64,000 nucleotides of DNA from Cladopsammia gracilis (taxonomy: Eukaryota; Cnidaria; Anthozoa; Scleractinia; Dendrophylliidae), in the NCBI GenBank assembly GCA_022457155.1, contig JAJGOT010000059.1, forward strand, positions 419,001 to 483,000, read 5' to 3'. Both the position numbers and the translations under genes were made by a program. Positions 47,401 to 57,500 of this stretch are shown here, piece after piece; positions within the stretch are counted from its first letter, which is position 1, and each line of letters begins with the position of its first letter. The notes beneath the pieces are model-generated. The model saw nothing but the letters and a program-made list of their open reading frames with translations. It was not told where the DNA came from and did not search any database.

Positions 47401-50334
47401 CCTTAATGGAGGTGTCCCCTTAATGGAGGTGTCCCCTTAATGGAGGTGTCTCCTTAATGGAGGTGTCTCCTTAATGGAGGTGTCTACTTAATGGAGGTGT
47501 CCCCTCAATGGAGGTGTCCCCTTAACGGAGGTGTCCCCGTAATGGAGATGTCCCCTTAATGGAGGTGTCCCCTTAATGGAGGTGTCTCCTTAATGGAGAT
47601 GTCCCCTTAATGGAGGTTCCCCCTTACTAGAGGTATCCCCTTAATGGAGGTTTCCCCTTAATGGAGGTGTCTCCTTAATGGAGGTGTCTCCTTAATGGAG
47701 GTTCCCCCTTACTAGAGGTATCCCCTTAATGGAGGTGTCCCCAAGTAGAGGTGTTACTGTACAACATTTTACTGCATGCGCTAGCAAGCCTGGCTGGGCC
47801 TACCTTGAAAAACTATCCATGTACTTATCAACATCCTCAGCTAACAGCAACAGCTGACGCTGGTGTGATTCTGACATGGTGTGACATTTAAATCCATTCT
47901 GAACAGAACAAAACAAGAGCAAACAGTAAACTACATGTACATCTGTACCATAGAATTGTACCTGCCTCATAATACCACTACAGTACATGTATTTTAAATG
48001 CTGATTACTTAAGCTTTCATAAATTGCGACACATTTGAGCTAACATCACTCTATTGACGATTTAAAATATCAGACTCATTAGTAGCTCAGTTGGTAGAGC
48101 ATCATACTGGCAAGGCAATGATTATGAGTCCAAATCCCATCCCTCCTATTTTCTTTTCAGGCTTATTACAGGCCTGCGGCAAGGCTAAAATAACTGGGGG
48201 AACGAGCAAATTGGCCAAGCAAAGCTACCCCTTGTCAAAAAATGGACATTAGGGAGCTTTAAAGCAATAGCAACAACAACAGTAATGAGAACATCAAAAA
48301 GCAATATGTTTAGTAAGCAAAACAAAAACTCTGCATTTGGTACATTTCTTTGCGGTTTCTGCACCACTACAATGTGAAATTTCCTATGAACATGTAAGAT
48401 TGTGAAAAAGGCACTTTGAGCATCAGAACTCAAGACTGATTGTTGCACATTAATTTGTTTTAATTGCATATTTTTTGGCACATTGTTTATCAACTTCCAA
48501 AAATTCTGGGGGCTTGAGCCCCCCTGCCCCTCTTCCACCATGGGCCTGCTTAAATCACAATTTTGTTAATTGTGTTCATCACTGCAAGAATCATCTCATT
48601 CCAATTTTTGCAGTTCATACATAGAATATCTTTCATATTTATTGGCATAGATATATACCAAAACTACTGTAACCAAATAGAAGGTTTCATGGCTGTGGCT
48701 GCCATTTTGAAAGTACAGCAAACATGGAACAAAATACAGTGTTTGTATGAGAATTGGATGTCAGATATCTCTGGAAAAATTTAATTTCTGAAATATCCAT
48801 TGTCTGCAAGCTTAAGATTTCCTCAGGGTTATCAAAAAGATTTTCAGTAGACGGAGAATCTACATGTAAGAAAGTAGACAGTATTGAGGTACACTTTCTC
48901 CTCTATTTTTTCACTTTTGGCCATGAAGTAACCGGCAAAACTATGAAAGTAGCCGGCAATATCGCCAGTCGCCAGCGCTTTTTGACAACCCTGTGTCCTG
49001 TGAAAGTTTTATAGCAAATAAATTTGTGGTAGGAAGCATGTGTTTGCTTTTAATTTTTTCATACATGTACATTTGTTTGCAAAATAGTCCAGTTTTGAAT
49101 TCGCTATGGTCGCTGAACGAAAGCACTGAAGACGCATTTTTACAGGGTTAGCCTCAATCTGAAGTGATAAATTCACAAACTCTGGCGAGAGGATGACCTG
49201 TTCAGAGCTGTCTATTCTTTAATTTTCAAATTTCACGCACCTTCTGCCGGTATTTGTGAATATTTTACATCAGGTCGAGTCTAACCCTGTATCAATGTGT
49301 CATTGGTGTTTGAATTCAGCGGTAATTTTAAATACGAAAATGGCTTATTTTCCCACAGAGTCTCAACAGTTTTGCAGACACATGATTGTATAGAAAACTG
49401 AAACTATTTCTACAAATGTAATTAGTTCTTGAAACTATTTCTACAAATGTAATTAGTTCTTGTATTTCGAATATTTTTTCAATTATTGTTGTAACTAACT
49501 TTTATATGGAGGTCCCTCATGAAAACCACCCATGGGTGATGTGGTTTCCTCCTTAAATAAATCTTTCATTCATTTCATTCATTCATTCAAAATGCCACTA
49601 TATGCTTCCCAGCACAACTACAAACGTATATCTCTCAAATTTGACAAAAATAATCTCTTTCTATGTTTCCGAAGTCTACTGATTCAAAATATGTCAGAAA
49701 TTAAATTATACCGGAAATATTGGCCATCGGCTTTCCATACACTCTTATACCAAATTTGTTAAAACAAATCGACAGGTAAGAACTTTTTTGTTGTTAAATT
49801 AAATTTCTTATTTTAAGAATTTAATTCTTATTTTAAGAAAACTTTCTTCCTTAAAATCAATTTCTTAAGACTTAAAGTAGGAATTAAATTCTTAAGATAA
49901 GAAATTTAATTTAACAACAAAAAAGTTCTTACCTGTCGATTTGTTTTAACAAATTTGGTTCTTAAAATAACAATTCGAGTTTAAGAGTGATACATGTACA
50001 ATTAAACACTGTATTTTACACCATGATGTTTGCCCTACTTTCAAAATGGCGTCAACGACCGTAAACCTTCTACAAGACGGGCAAATATTCACCAAGTCAC
50101 ACAATGGATTGACACATGTTAGATAAGAAACGTCCATCATTTTCGGGTCTAGAATATTTTCGTTTAACTTATAAGCTTAACTATAAGCTACGTTTGTTTA
50201 TAGGGCAATGTTACCTCGTCACGGCACTGTTTCTGGCACATTTGACAATACCATCTTAACTTCTGCAATCCTTTAGCCTTTATCCTGTTTGCTATGGCTT
50301 TTGGAGTTAACGGTCCTGCCTTTTCTTTTCCCAT
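26489..50334 (-). CDS. KIN: KIN17 DNA/RNA-binding protein, complete, 16 exons, 365 residues
   Basis: Exons in gene order: 50334-50215, 47898-47804, 46448-46405, 46223-46144, 45628-45586, 44535-44453, 43816-43768, 43159-43107, 42536-42488, 40723-40669, 36947-36911, 36588-36535, 36392-36324, 35969-35870, 26992-26892, 26554-26489. All splice borders are GT-AG, phases agree throughout, and the sum is 1098 bases. The protein starts MGKEKAGPLTPKAIANR, has a C2H2-type zinc finger (C30, C33, H46, H52), a KIN17 winged-helix region (about 55-160: DFLKLLKRQFG, WETLTEFVKWLG, KGWFIAYIDRDPE), a charged middle, and C-terminal SH3-like/KOW repeats (LVVNGVHRG, GPHRGKRI) ending YEDICKLDT. Human KIN is 393 residues, so this is slightly shorter in the middle. 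Known roles are in DNA replication and repair and in pre-mRNA/spliceosome association in the nucleus. The gene is stretched to 24 kb by repeats; intron 14 alone is 8.9 kb. The start is chosen because it gives the family's conserved N terminus. Confidence 0.97.
27085..27640. repeat. Left direct flank of the KIN17 intronic satellite
   Basis: Matches 35028-35452 in the same orientation (AGAGAAACTAGTATT, AAATCGCAGAAAAACTTATT, CGGTTGTCTACTCCACTGTT, GACAGCCGATCAGATG). The left copy joins directly to satellite sequence. Confidence 0.88.
27650..34895. repeat. 7.3-kb satellite of about 325- and 366-bp units in KIN17 intron 14
   Basis: About 21 units, each marked by GGGCAGGGTCGACAAGCACC. Two unit classes differ by an extra stretch around TATCGTGAACCGTGTATTGT. 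Spacing of the marker is near 325 or 366 (first steps about 367, 360, 366, 326, 367, 325, 325), with long and short units roughly alternating in the right half. Within units, 10-mers of the type ACCGTGTACC/ACCGTATACC and GCATCACGCAT recur. The many 60-140-codon open stretches on both strands are repeat artefacts. Confidence 0.95.
35028..35452. repeat. Right direct flank of the KIN17 intronic satellite
   Basis: Second copy of 27085-27640, separated from the end of the satellite by about 130 bp of unrelated sequence. It lacks roughly 100 bp present in the left copy. Confidence 0.88.
35740..35824. mobile_element. End fragment of the GAGCAGTTTTCAATTG MITE
   Basis: Ends AACACTCAGTTGAAAACTGC + TCC, like the right end of 517-806. 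Lies about 45 bp downstream of a KIN17 exon on the gene's strand. Confidence 0.65.
37125..37245 (-). repeat. SINE fragment, antisense
   Basis: Reads GGGATGCTAATCCATCGCAA and GGGTAGAGAGAGACAATGTG, the reverse of the SINE at 38868. It abuts one unit of the 88-bp family (37246-37345). Confidence 0.75.
37684..38835. repeat. 42-bp minisatellite, about 27 units
   Basis: Unit ATGGACCCTAGCCTTAAAAA plus CAATAGAACAAACAACAGAA plus CA. 42 is a multiple of three and the unit lacks stops in several frames, which creates open stretches up to 400 codons on the minus strand and 273 on the plus strand. These are not genes. Units differ by a few substitutions; those with ACCCTAGCCCTAAAAA resemble telomere repeats. 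Confidence 0.96.
38868..39155 (+). repeat. tRNA-derived SINE, full length
   Basis: The tRNA head CGGTGGTCTAGTGGTTAGCG (A box) and GGTGGTCGAGCCTGG (B box) is followed by a conserved body (CTCTCTCCACCCAGGTGTAT, GATGGACTAGCATCCCATCC, ACCAGGTTAAGCTCCGGCC). Fragments of the same SINE are found at 37125-37245 and 39226-40612 in antisense. Confidence 0.85.
39226..40018. repeat. 77-bp satellite derived from the SINE tail
   Basis: Ten units at exactly 77-base spacing (GGATGGGATGCTAGTCCATC at 39276, 39353, 39430, 39507 and on). The unit reads as the antisense of the SINE 3' domain: GATGGACTAGCATCCCATCC, GGGGGGAGTAGCAAT, GTTGCTTCATG. Confidence 0.93.
40019..40612 (-). repeat. Body and tRNA head of the antisense SINE, split by an insertion
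   Basis: 40019-40042 continues the SINE body after the 77-bp array. The remainder, with the tRNA head, resumes at about 40465-40612 (CACCTGGGTGGAGAGAGACA ... ACCACGGACCTTCAGGTTGA). The break holds a separate element. Confidence 0.8.
40040..40462. mobile_element. Nested TIR element inside the antisense SINE
   Basis: Left end GTTTTCACCAGG and right end CCTGGTGAGAAC are inverted complements. The SINE word CATTTACA/CATTTATA appears on both sides, consistent with a target duplication of about 8 bp. Confidence 0.7.
40965..41580. repeat. About 88-bp tandem repeat, forward block
   Basis: Seven units with GCTGAAGAGGTTTCATTTGA, ATGGTCACACCATAGGATTT and ACAGACTCAAAAGTTAGAAC, spaced 87-94 bases. Confidence 0.93.
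41845..42385. repeat. About 88-bp tandem repeat, inverted block
   Basis: Six units of the same family in reverse orientation, ending about 100 bp before a KIN17 exon. With the forward block it forms a large inverted repeat with a spacer of about 270 bp. Confidence 0.93.
42631..42796. mobile_element. Palindromic MITE in KIN17 intron 8
   Basis: Arms CATTTTTCCATGGTCTATAC, CTCATCGACCATAGAAATGA and AAAATGTTCAAAACT are mirrored on the right. The loop is about 35 bp. Confidence 0.88.
43235..43330. repeat. Short inverted repeats
   Basis: TTTCCATT/AATGGAAA and ATCATGAATGG-type words in a KIN17 intron. Confidence 0.45.
45713..46174. repeat. 38-bp minisatellite copied from the end of KIN17 exon 4 with its 5' splice site
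   Basis: Twelve units (one of 44 bp). On the gene's strand each reads ACATCATACTCACATGAACT CAACACAG/GTCAGTACAG. The unit nearest the exon (46137-46174) includes the true last 31 coding bases of exon 4 and its GTCAGT donor; the other 11 are downstream copies in the intron. Confidence 0.95.
46545..46676. repeat. Inverted repeat in KIN17 intron 2
   Basis: TTTTTGTGGTTTGAAAATTT and AACCAGTTT are mirrored by AAACTGGTT and AAATTTTCAAATCACAAAAA. Likely a small MITE. Confidence 0.7.
47020..47755. repeat. 17-bp minisatellite in KIN17 intron 2
   Basis: Unit CCCTTAATGGAGGTGTC, about 43 copies with variants (CTCCTTAATGG, ACTTAATGG, CCTTACTAGAGG). Looser precursors of the same phrase begin at 46745. Confidence 0.93.
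48084..48145 (+). repeat. tRNA-like fragment
   Basis: TAGTAGCTCAGTTGGTAGAG is an excellent A box and CTGGCAA resembles an Ala anticodon loop. The B-box region is degenerate (GAGTCCAAATCC), so a SINE or decayed tRNA is more likely than a working gene. Confidence 0.5.
49750..49958. mobile_element. Palindromic MITE in KIN17 intron 1
   Basis: CCAAATTTGTTAAAACAAAT, CGACAGGTAAGAACTTTTTT and a TTAAATTAAATTTCTTA tract are mirrored. The whole can fold as one hairpin. Confidence 0.88.
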
Positions 50335-50470
50335 ACTGCAAAGATTTAGCTGGAAGAGTTTCAGTTTTCACGATAACAACAACGCGACAACAACGCAATA
50401 ACTTTGTCCGCCATTGGAAGACCAACATTCAGTGCGAGCTGTGCCCGTTCCAGTTTCCGGCAGCTGCTTG
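50335..50470 (-). promoter_or_regulatory. Presumed KIN17 promoter/5' UTR region
   Basis: Directly upstream of the start codon, with CCGCCATTGG at about 50410 and no TATA box seen. Assigned by position only. Confidence 0.3.
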
Positions 50471-51472
50471 AGCCCGCGGTATGTACGGCTGGTACGCTGG
50501 AGAACAGGCGATTTGTCTGTTTCTGGGGTTACACACTTTCTTTTTAAGGCTACAAATAACATGCAACATTGCCTTGACTATACCTTGTTCTTGTCATACA
50601 GTAGAAGTCCCCGATCATCCAAGATGCGAAGCCAAGGAGGACGCTTACGATAGGTCAGGCCACACGGGTTCTTAAGGCGGGGGTACACATGACTTTGAAT
50701 GAAATTTGAAGAGGTTTAAAGAAGGGATAGAAGAAAGAAAATGATTTTTTGAACACCAACAGACAGTTGATACCCACGCAAGAGTACCCCAGGTTGCTAG
50801 TGGACTAACTTGGTGTCCGCCTTATTAACTACAAATTCTATTTTTAAAACTTCGCTAAATCTTCAATATTTCTTATTTCTCTTAATTTTACAAATCTAGC
50901 TAAATCTGTTGAGAAAAACTATTTCCTCCCAAATATACCCAAAATTGACCCAAAAATTTACAAAACCCTCATAACATAGATTCATGAGATGAGCAGAGAG
51001 TTTTTAGATTGCTTGAAACGTTAATAAGATATTTCCATTAAAGCCATGTCAAGTGGCGGAAAAATGGCGTTCGTGTGGAACCCCGCCTTAATAACTTTGA
51101 ATCAAACGAATCTGTAGTAATTACAATATACGAAGCACCCAGCAGCGCAAGATATTACATCATATTGAATTTTTCATGAAAGGGGCAAAATTTTCGTTTC
51201 ATTCATAATTCATCAAATGAAGAATGATCCTCGCAGTTGTGATTCAATTGTAATTCAATTTGCGGCTGTGCGCTGTAGTGATATGTCTGATATCGACATA
51301 TGGGCGAGTTGTCGCCCAGGTCGCTTACAAGCCGAGATTAAAAAGAATAGAAAAATTCAAATCATTAGCGTTGAAAGAGGTCGCCGTCAACCACTTTCAA
51401 TATTTCAATATTTCCGTTCGATTCGTTATCATAGTTCACTATAAACTTCAAGAGCTGGTTGAATAATGACCC

Positions 51473-51937
51473 TGGGGCCCGTTTCTCGAAGTCCCGATAA
51501 CTTTCCGGGCCCGGAGCTAAATTTTAAAATCAGAATCTATAGGGTGTATTCAGTTAACCCCCAAACTAGCTGGAATTGTTTCGTCACCTTAGAATTTTAT
51601 TGCTTAGCCTTTAAAATTAACCAACAAATATGAATCTTTAACTACAGACAGAAAATAGCTCAGTTTCCGGGCCCGAAAAGTCACCGGAAGGGGGGCCGTT
51701 TCTCGAAAGACCCGGTGATTACCGGGCCCGGAAAACTGTTTTATTTTCAATGAAGATCGAGGTTTCAAAGGTTTTGCAGATAATACGATAAAACTATAAG
51801 TCAGCAAAACAAAATGGACTGGTTTGTTCCAGTTGTTCGCTAGGACCCGCACTTTTATTCTTTAGATTTTGATTTCAATATTTGGCTTCTAGCCCGAAAA
51901 GTTACCGGGAGTTTCGAGAAACGGGCCCCTGTTGAGA
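51473..51937. mobile_element. Foldback element, TIR GGGGCCCGTTTCTCGAAG
   Basis: The left end GGGGCCCGTTTCTCGAAGTC is mirrored by CGAGAAACGGGCCCC at the right. An internal second set (GGGGGCCGTTTCTCGAAAGA near 51690, CCGGGCCCGGAAA) suggests two nested or tandem copies. Confidence 0.78.
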
Positions 51938-53277
51938 AACGAGCCCCAGGACCGAAAGGTTAAGGACCTCTACCATCAATTCTTTGTCCTATTTTTCCCC
52001 TCAATATTTAAACAACTAATACAGTGCACTGTTGAATTGATTTAACATATTTACATATCAAATATGCACTAACGTTAAAATGTAAACACAAATTCTTCTT
52101 ATTTCTTATCTCATTAGTCATAGTTATGTCATTTAACATGAAGAATAATTTGACTCAGATATAATTTTGTTTAAGCAAAATTCTGAAAACTTGTTACCCC
52201 TTTCGTACAAAGTGAAGCTATTCCCTGTAAAATGTTAAGTGGAAAAAAGAAATTCTAGCTAAATTTCACTATAGCTAGAACAGTTAGCTTAACGATCACA
52301 TCATATTATTTTATTTATCAAGGCTTCAAACACAGAGTCGAAAAGAAAACGTCACAAATTATGTATCGTGTAATGAAATTAAGGCAACACATTTTGAAGC
52401 ACAAAAAGAGAGCAAAAAGGACACAAATTTCTTTCTTACGTTTTTTTTTTCTTTAATATTTACCCTGCTCGCTCGAAATACTGTCGCAAGAAAGTTCTTT
52501 TAATTAAAAAATCGCACAGCTATTTAAACTTGAATAACTTCACCCGTGTTGGACTGGTAAAAATGGCCAAGTCAAATTTTAGTCAGAATTTCGTTTTGTA
52601 GAACATTCATGATAGAAAAACGTGCAGCACTTTATGGAATCACTGATCTTTAGCTTCAGTTTCACTAAAAAATAATACGCCATAGAATTTCACCCACAGG
52701 TTCATTGCATGACCCTAGGTTTGGCGTTAGCAAACCAAACCAAACTTGTTTGCCTTTTTGTTCCGTATTTAATTAACCAAATTTAAATGGTCAATTCATT
52801 ACTGTTACCATTTGAATTTTGTGATATAGAGCTGAGTTTATAAAAGTCACCATTAGCTTGATTTCTCTTCATTCATTTAACGTTTTGAATAAAGAATGCT
52901 TTCCACACGACCGTTAATATTAACATTTCGTATATAACTTCGCTGTATAGGTAACCAACAATTTCGATTGGCCTAGTGTTCAATACAAAATATAAGTAAA
53001 ATCGTGAAAATCGATTCTATTTCATGCCGCAATGACTTATGGGAGTTGTTGGCCTTTCATGTCTCATAGGAGTCTACTCGTCGTCAATCCTGCGTCAGTT
53101 CACTGATTTTCTGTTAAAATTAATTTAACATCTTATAAAACATGTAGATGTATTTTTTAATGCATTAGCCTGACCATACTACCTATTAGGCATGTATGAT
53201 TTATCATAATTTTGTAAGCATAGCTGCTTTGCTCAGTTAATTACTTCAGTACTTTAATGTATGCCCAGCCTTGTGTT

Positions 53278-53350
53278 CAAACAATGTTTGTACAAATGTT
53301 TGTATATGAACAATATTTGTAAACACATTTGTACAAACAATGTTCGTGGT
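53278..53350. repeat. Small palindrome 100 bp upstream of the carboxypeptidase start
   Basis: ACAATGTTTGTACAAATG and its complement CATTTGTACAAACAATGT flank a short loop. Confidence 0.7.
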
Positions 53351-53443
53351 TCAACGCACAAATAATACTTGTAATAACTTTGATAATTCATATCTCAATC
53401 AGCGTAACAGAGAAAGGTGCGAAAACTTGAGCTTCGTTCAAAA

Positions 53444-54554
53444 ATGCTGCCTGGTGTTTTAATCTTCGTTGTAGCCTTGCTTCAAACTTCGCTTACACAA
53501 AGGTAAAAACGTACAGTATGTAACTTAAAAGCATCTTTTTTATAATGCGTGCGCTATGTACAAAGGTGAGAACGGTATTTTACTTAGGAAAAAAATTCTT
53601 CAAGAGAACCCAACACTCGTTTCCTTCGAAAGCTCAGTGTCCGGAAGGCCCTAGTCTTGTTAAAACTCCGTAACAAATTGGATTAAAACCTAAAGTTTTT
53701 TTAAGTAAAATGTTGCCTCGATCTCAGAAAATTAAAGCCTTTTGTTTTCGGCGGAATAAAAATGACGTTTTGTATTTTTTGATAGGTTTTCGGAGAGGAC
53801 AAAGCAGCTTGTAAATTGGGATAAGATTCCATTCCCTAAAACCTGCCGCTAAAATATTCAGTTCAAACTGTATTACAATTAGCTTTCACAAATTCCTTCA
53901 AAGGAAGGAAATAGTACAACGACATTCCAAGCAATTTGCTGAACATCCCTCTTTAGGTGCCCCTAATTCTTATCAGGCGGAGCGATATTTTTACTGTGAA
54001 GTGTCATAAACCCGAAATTTTAATCAGTTTAACTGTTATCACTGATAAGAAATTGGAGTCAGGTGTTACAGTGCACCCAAGATACCAAATTAAACAGAAA
54101 AAATAAAGCTACAGAAGTGAATTTTATGAATATAAATAAATGAACTGTAGATAAAACAAGAGGCTCCAAGCAGCCTTTACTCATGCGCATGCGTAAGAAA
54201 ATTTTATGATATATTTTAAACATGATAAGAAGATGCCCGACATGGAGATAAGTTACTCCTTTCATTCAGTCATCGTTCCTGCAAACCACGTTGTTTATCA
54301 TTGAATGTTTGGAAATGAAGGCTATACCACAATGAAGCCAGCGGTTCTTCTTAGTCTTATATATACCAAACGTGAACATAGTAATGTATGTAGGGTTGTA
54401 GGAGATGCTGTCGTGACACCTAAGTAACGCTCTTTTACCGGAAGTGACAGTAGCCGGAAGTCACTAAACAGGAAGTGTAAATGGAGAAGACATGAACCGG
54501 AAGTGCACAATTTAAAATATGCGTGCATAAATTTGCATGTAAAATCGTAACACA

Positions 54555-54592
<38 letters not shown>

Positions 54593-57500
54593 TAATAACA
54601 AGAAAAACGGAGCCGAAACCTTACCTCATGCCGCTTCGCGCATGACTAAGCTTATAAGACTATAAGCTTGAATAAAGATATGCTGCACTATTGTAACCAC
54701 AATAATTATTTTGAGGTTAAAGTTTAGCTAAGGCTGGATTTGAATATTTTGGCGTTTGACTCCTTTTCCTTTCCTTTTTCGTATATTTTTTTGCAGCGAG
54801 GAAGTTGCTAGAGATGCTCATGAAAAGGAAACAAGAAGCAGTGACGAAGGCTGGCATAATCGGTATCGTAACCTCAATGAAGTAAGAACGAATGATTGAC
54901 GTGATCAACATCTTGTTTCTCTTTACAATATCAATACATTGTCAATAATGATGCCATTGTTTCTTTCAAGGCCGTTGTTGTTGTTGTTGTTGCTGTTAAT
55001 GTTGCTGTAATTGATGCTATTGTCGTTACCGTTGTTTCCGTTATGTTTTTTTATGTTGTCGTTGCTGTTGATAATGTTGTCGTTAAAGGGACATTGTCAC
55101 GAGGGCGCATGCGCCAGTTTCTCGAATCGAAACTTGAAAAGTCTAGCCTAAATTTTTCAAGTTGAAGTATCTATTTCACAATGGCGTCGAGTTTCTTCGT
55201 TTTCCACCGTGACCGCCACCGCTAGTCGACGACATTTTGAAATTGACACTTCAACTTGAAAAATTTAGGCTAAACTTTTCAAACTGTTGTTGTTGATGTT
55301 GTCATTGTTGTTGATGATGATGACGATGCTGCTGTTATTGTTGTTGTTCTGTTGTTGATGTTGTCGTTGTTGGTGATGATGCTGTTATTGATGTTGTTGT
55401 TGTTATTTAAATTACCATGACCATTATTTTGAGTTTCGTTTCTTTCTTCTCCCTGAAGCGGTGGCACTGCGTTGAACTTTCCAAATACACGCCTGTGTCC
55501 TCCGCTTGTGCATTGCTCTTTCGAAACACTATTTCGATAAACGCCACGCGGAACTGTCTCATTCTCACACAATAGATTACGGGATTAATGAACGAATTGA
55601 GAATAAGCACAAAAACTGAAGTGAAGTAAGCAACATATTCTGCACCTATACTGTTAATAACAGATTTAACCAACAGAATTCGGACAACAAATATAGGTGA
55701 ATAAGTCAATACCAAGCATAAAAGAACAGTAGTCGTTACATGAAAAGCTTTTTTCTCTTTCAAGAATTTTTGTCTAGCTTCTACTGAAACTTGCTGGGCT
55801 GCAATTTCTTTCTCGTGACGACGAGTTTGACAGTAAACTTTCAATTGAAAGAAGATAATAATGGCTATAGATAAAAACATGATTGTGTTGTTTACTGGTA
55901 AATAAACTTCGTCTCCTGCGGCTATTAAAGGGATGTTTAGCAAGACGCAGACCCATGAAATGGCGGAGAAACCGAGAATGCGGGCTTCTGTTACCATAGT
56001 GATGTGCTCCAATGAGTGGTATATGGCAATGTACCTTTCTCCGCTCATTAATACCAGATGGAACATTGATGCCGCGACTAGTAATCTTACCACGATTCTC
56101 GATAATTGCTGCAGATTGCAGGTTTCGCTGGAAGCTTTACTTTGTAGCGTTGCCATGGTCACCGCGATAAAAATTGGTTGTCCAATCAGTCCGATTAAGC
56201 CATCAGTGAGTGACAGGCACGCGAGTGCTACGTTGGACGTGGTCCTCAATCGCCGTTTGATTTTCACCGCTATCATAACCAAGAGGTTCAAGGCTGTGGT
56301 GATAGGACAAGTTAAGATGCTCATAACTATTATGAAAACAAGCGCCACATAAGCCTCTGTTTCAGTTTGATCAAGTTTTCCTCCCAGAAAATGGTAGATT
56401 TCGCATTCTGGGAACGTAGACCAACCGTGCAAAGAGACGTTTTGATCCATGTCTTGGACTATTCACTCTACAGTAGCTACCTTGAGAAATAAATTGATAA
56501 AACATGTTAAATCTTTCACTGTCAAAAGCAACCAAACTCAAAATTCATAAAAATGACATTATTGGGCAGATTTCAGCAATAACGATGCAAGGCTTCGACA
56601 ACGGCGCGCGCACAAGGTTGAGGAGAAAATCGGTTAGCTGCAGGGGATAATTATACAAATAGAGCGATAATAAATTTAATGCCGACCGTAAAACCAAAAC
56701 CAAAGTAATTACTATGACCAATCACAACACACGCAGACAATGCAATGAGCCAATCAGAACACGAAGCAAATACATGTCACCGGTGCCAAGCGCGGGAAAA
56801 CGTTGCGAGCAAGTCTGATTGGTTGATAAAGTAGCGCGAGATTTTTTAGCCAATCATAAAGCGGAGTAATGAAAAACCAAGTAATCACTAAATTACTTTC
56901 GGCATTCAATTGAAAAACCGCTTCGCTATCATCTTATATCTTCATTCGAAACGTTTGTTGTTGTTGTTGTTGTTTTTTACATAAATTTTGGCACCTTGAA
57001 TTCAACAATTTTTAATTAATAATTATACTTGTTACATTTTTAAAATTGAATTAATCATGCGAAATTTCCATCAGCTGATATCTTGAGTTTTCTTTTCTTG
57101 AATTTAAGATCGTTTCGCCATGGCAGTTAAGGCGAAATACTGAAATGAAGCTGGGTGACGTTGGCTATTTCTTGCCGGTTATATACAAAACCGTCTTCAC
57201 CTGGTGTAGGCGCATTTTTAATAAAAAAGGGAGTAAAGAAGAGACGTATACAAAAATTAAGCTCTACGATGCATATCGCAGATGATAACAAAACTGAAAA
57301 ATAACAGTCAATGTAATAAAACGCAAAAAACACTTAAGTCCTGTTGTCTATTTAAATTTCCTGGAAACGTTGGTTTTTTAGTAGAACTACGAGCCTTGAA
57401 AGTAAAGACCAATTAGGCCCGGAACATTATTCCTAAATATAATGTTTTGATATAAACAAACATAAGAACGAATATTCAATATCCAGACTTAAACCGACGC

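Larger units (their letters stand above)
47900..50214. other. KIN17 intron 1, mostly unrecognised
   Basis: Contains a tRNA-like fragment (48084-48145), a short (ATTC)n run near 49560-49590 and the hairpin at 49750-49958. No coding signal was seen. Confidence 0.5.
50470..53443. other. Intergenic spacer between KIN17 and the carboxypeptidase
   Basis: Holds the composite foldback at 51473-51937 and a small palindrome at 53278-53350. Otherwise AT-rich with no gene recognised. KIN17 and the carboxypeptidase gene are divergent, with about 3 kb between their start codons. Confidence 0.5.

Noticed and set aside
48084..48145. Functional tRNA-Ala gene
   Set aside because: The A box and anticodon loop look right, but the T arm is degenerate and the acceptor stem does not pair.
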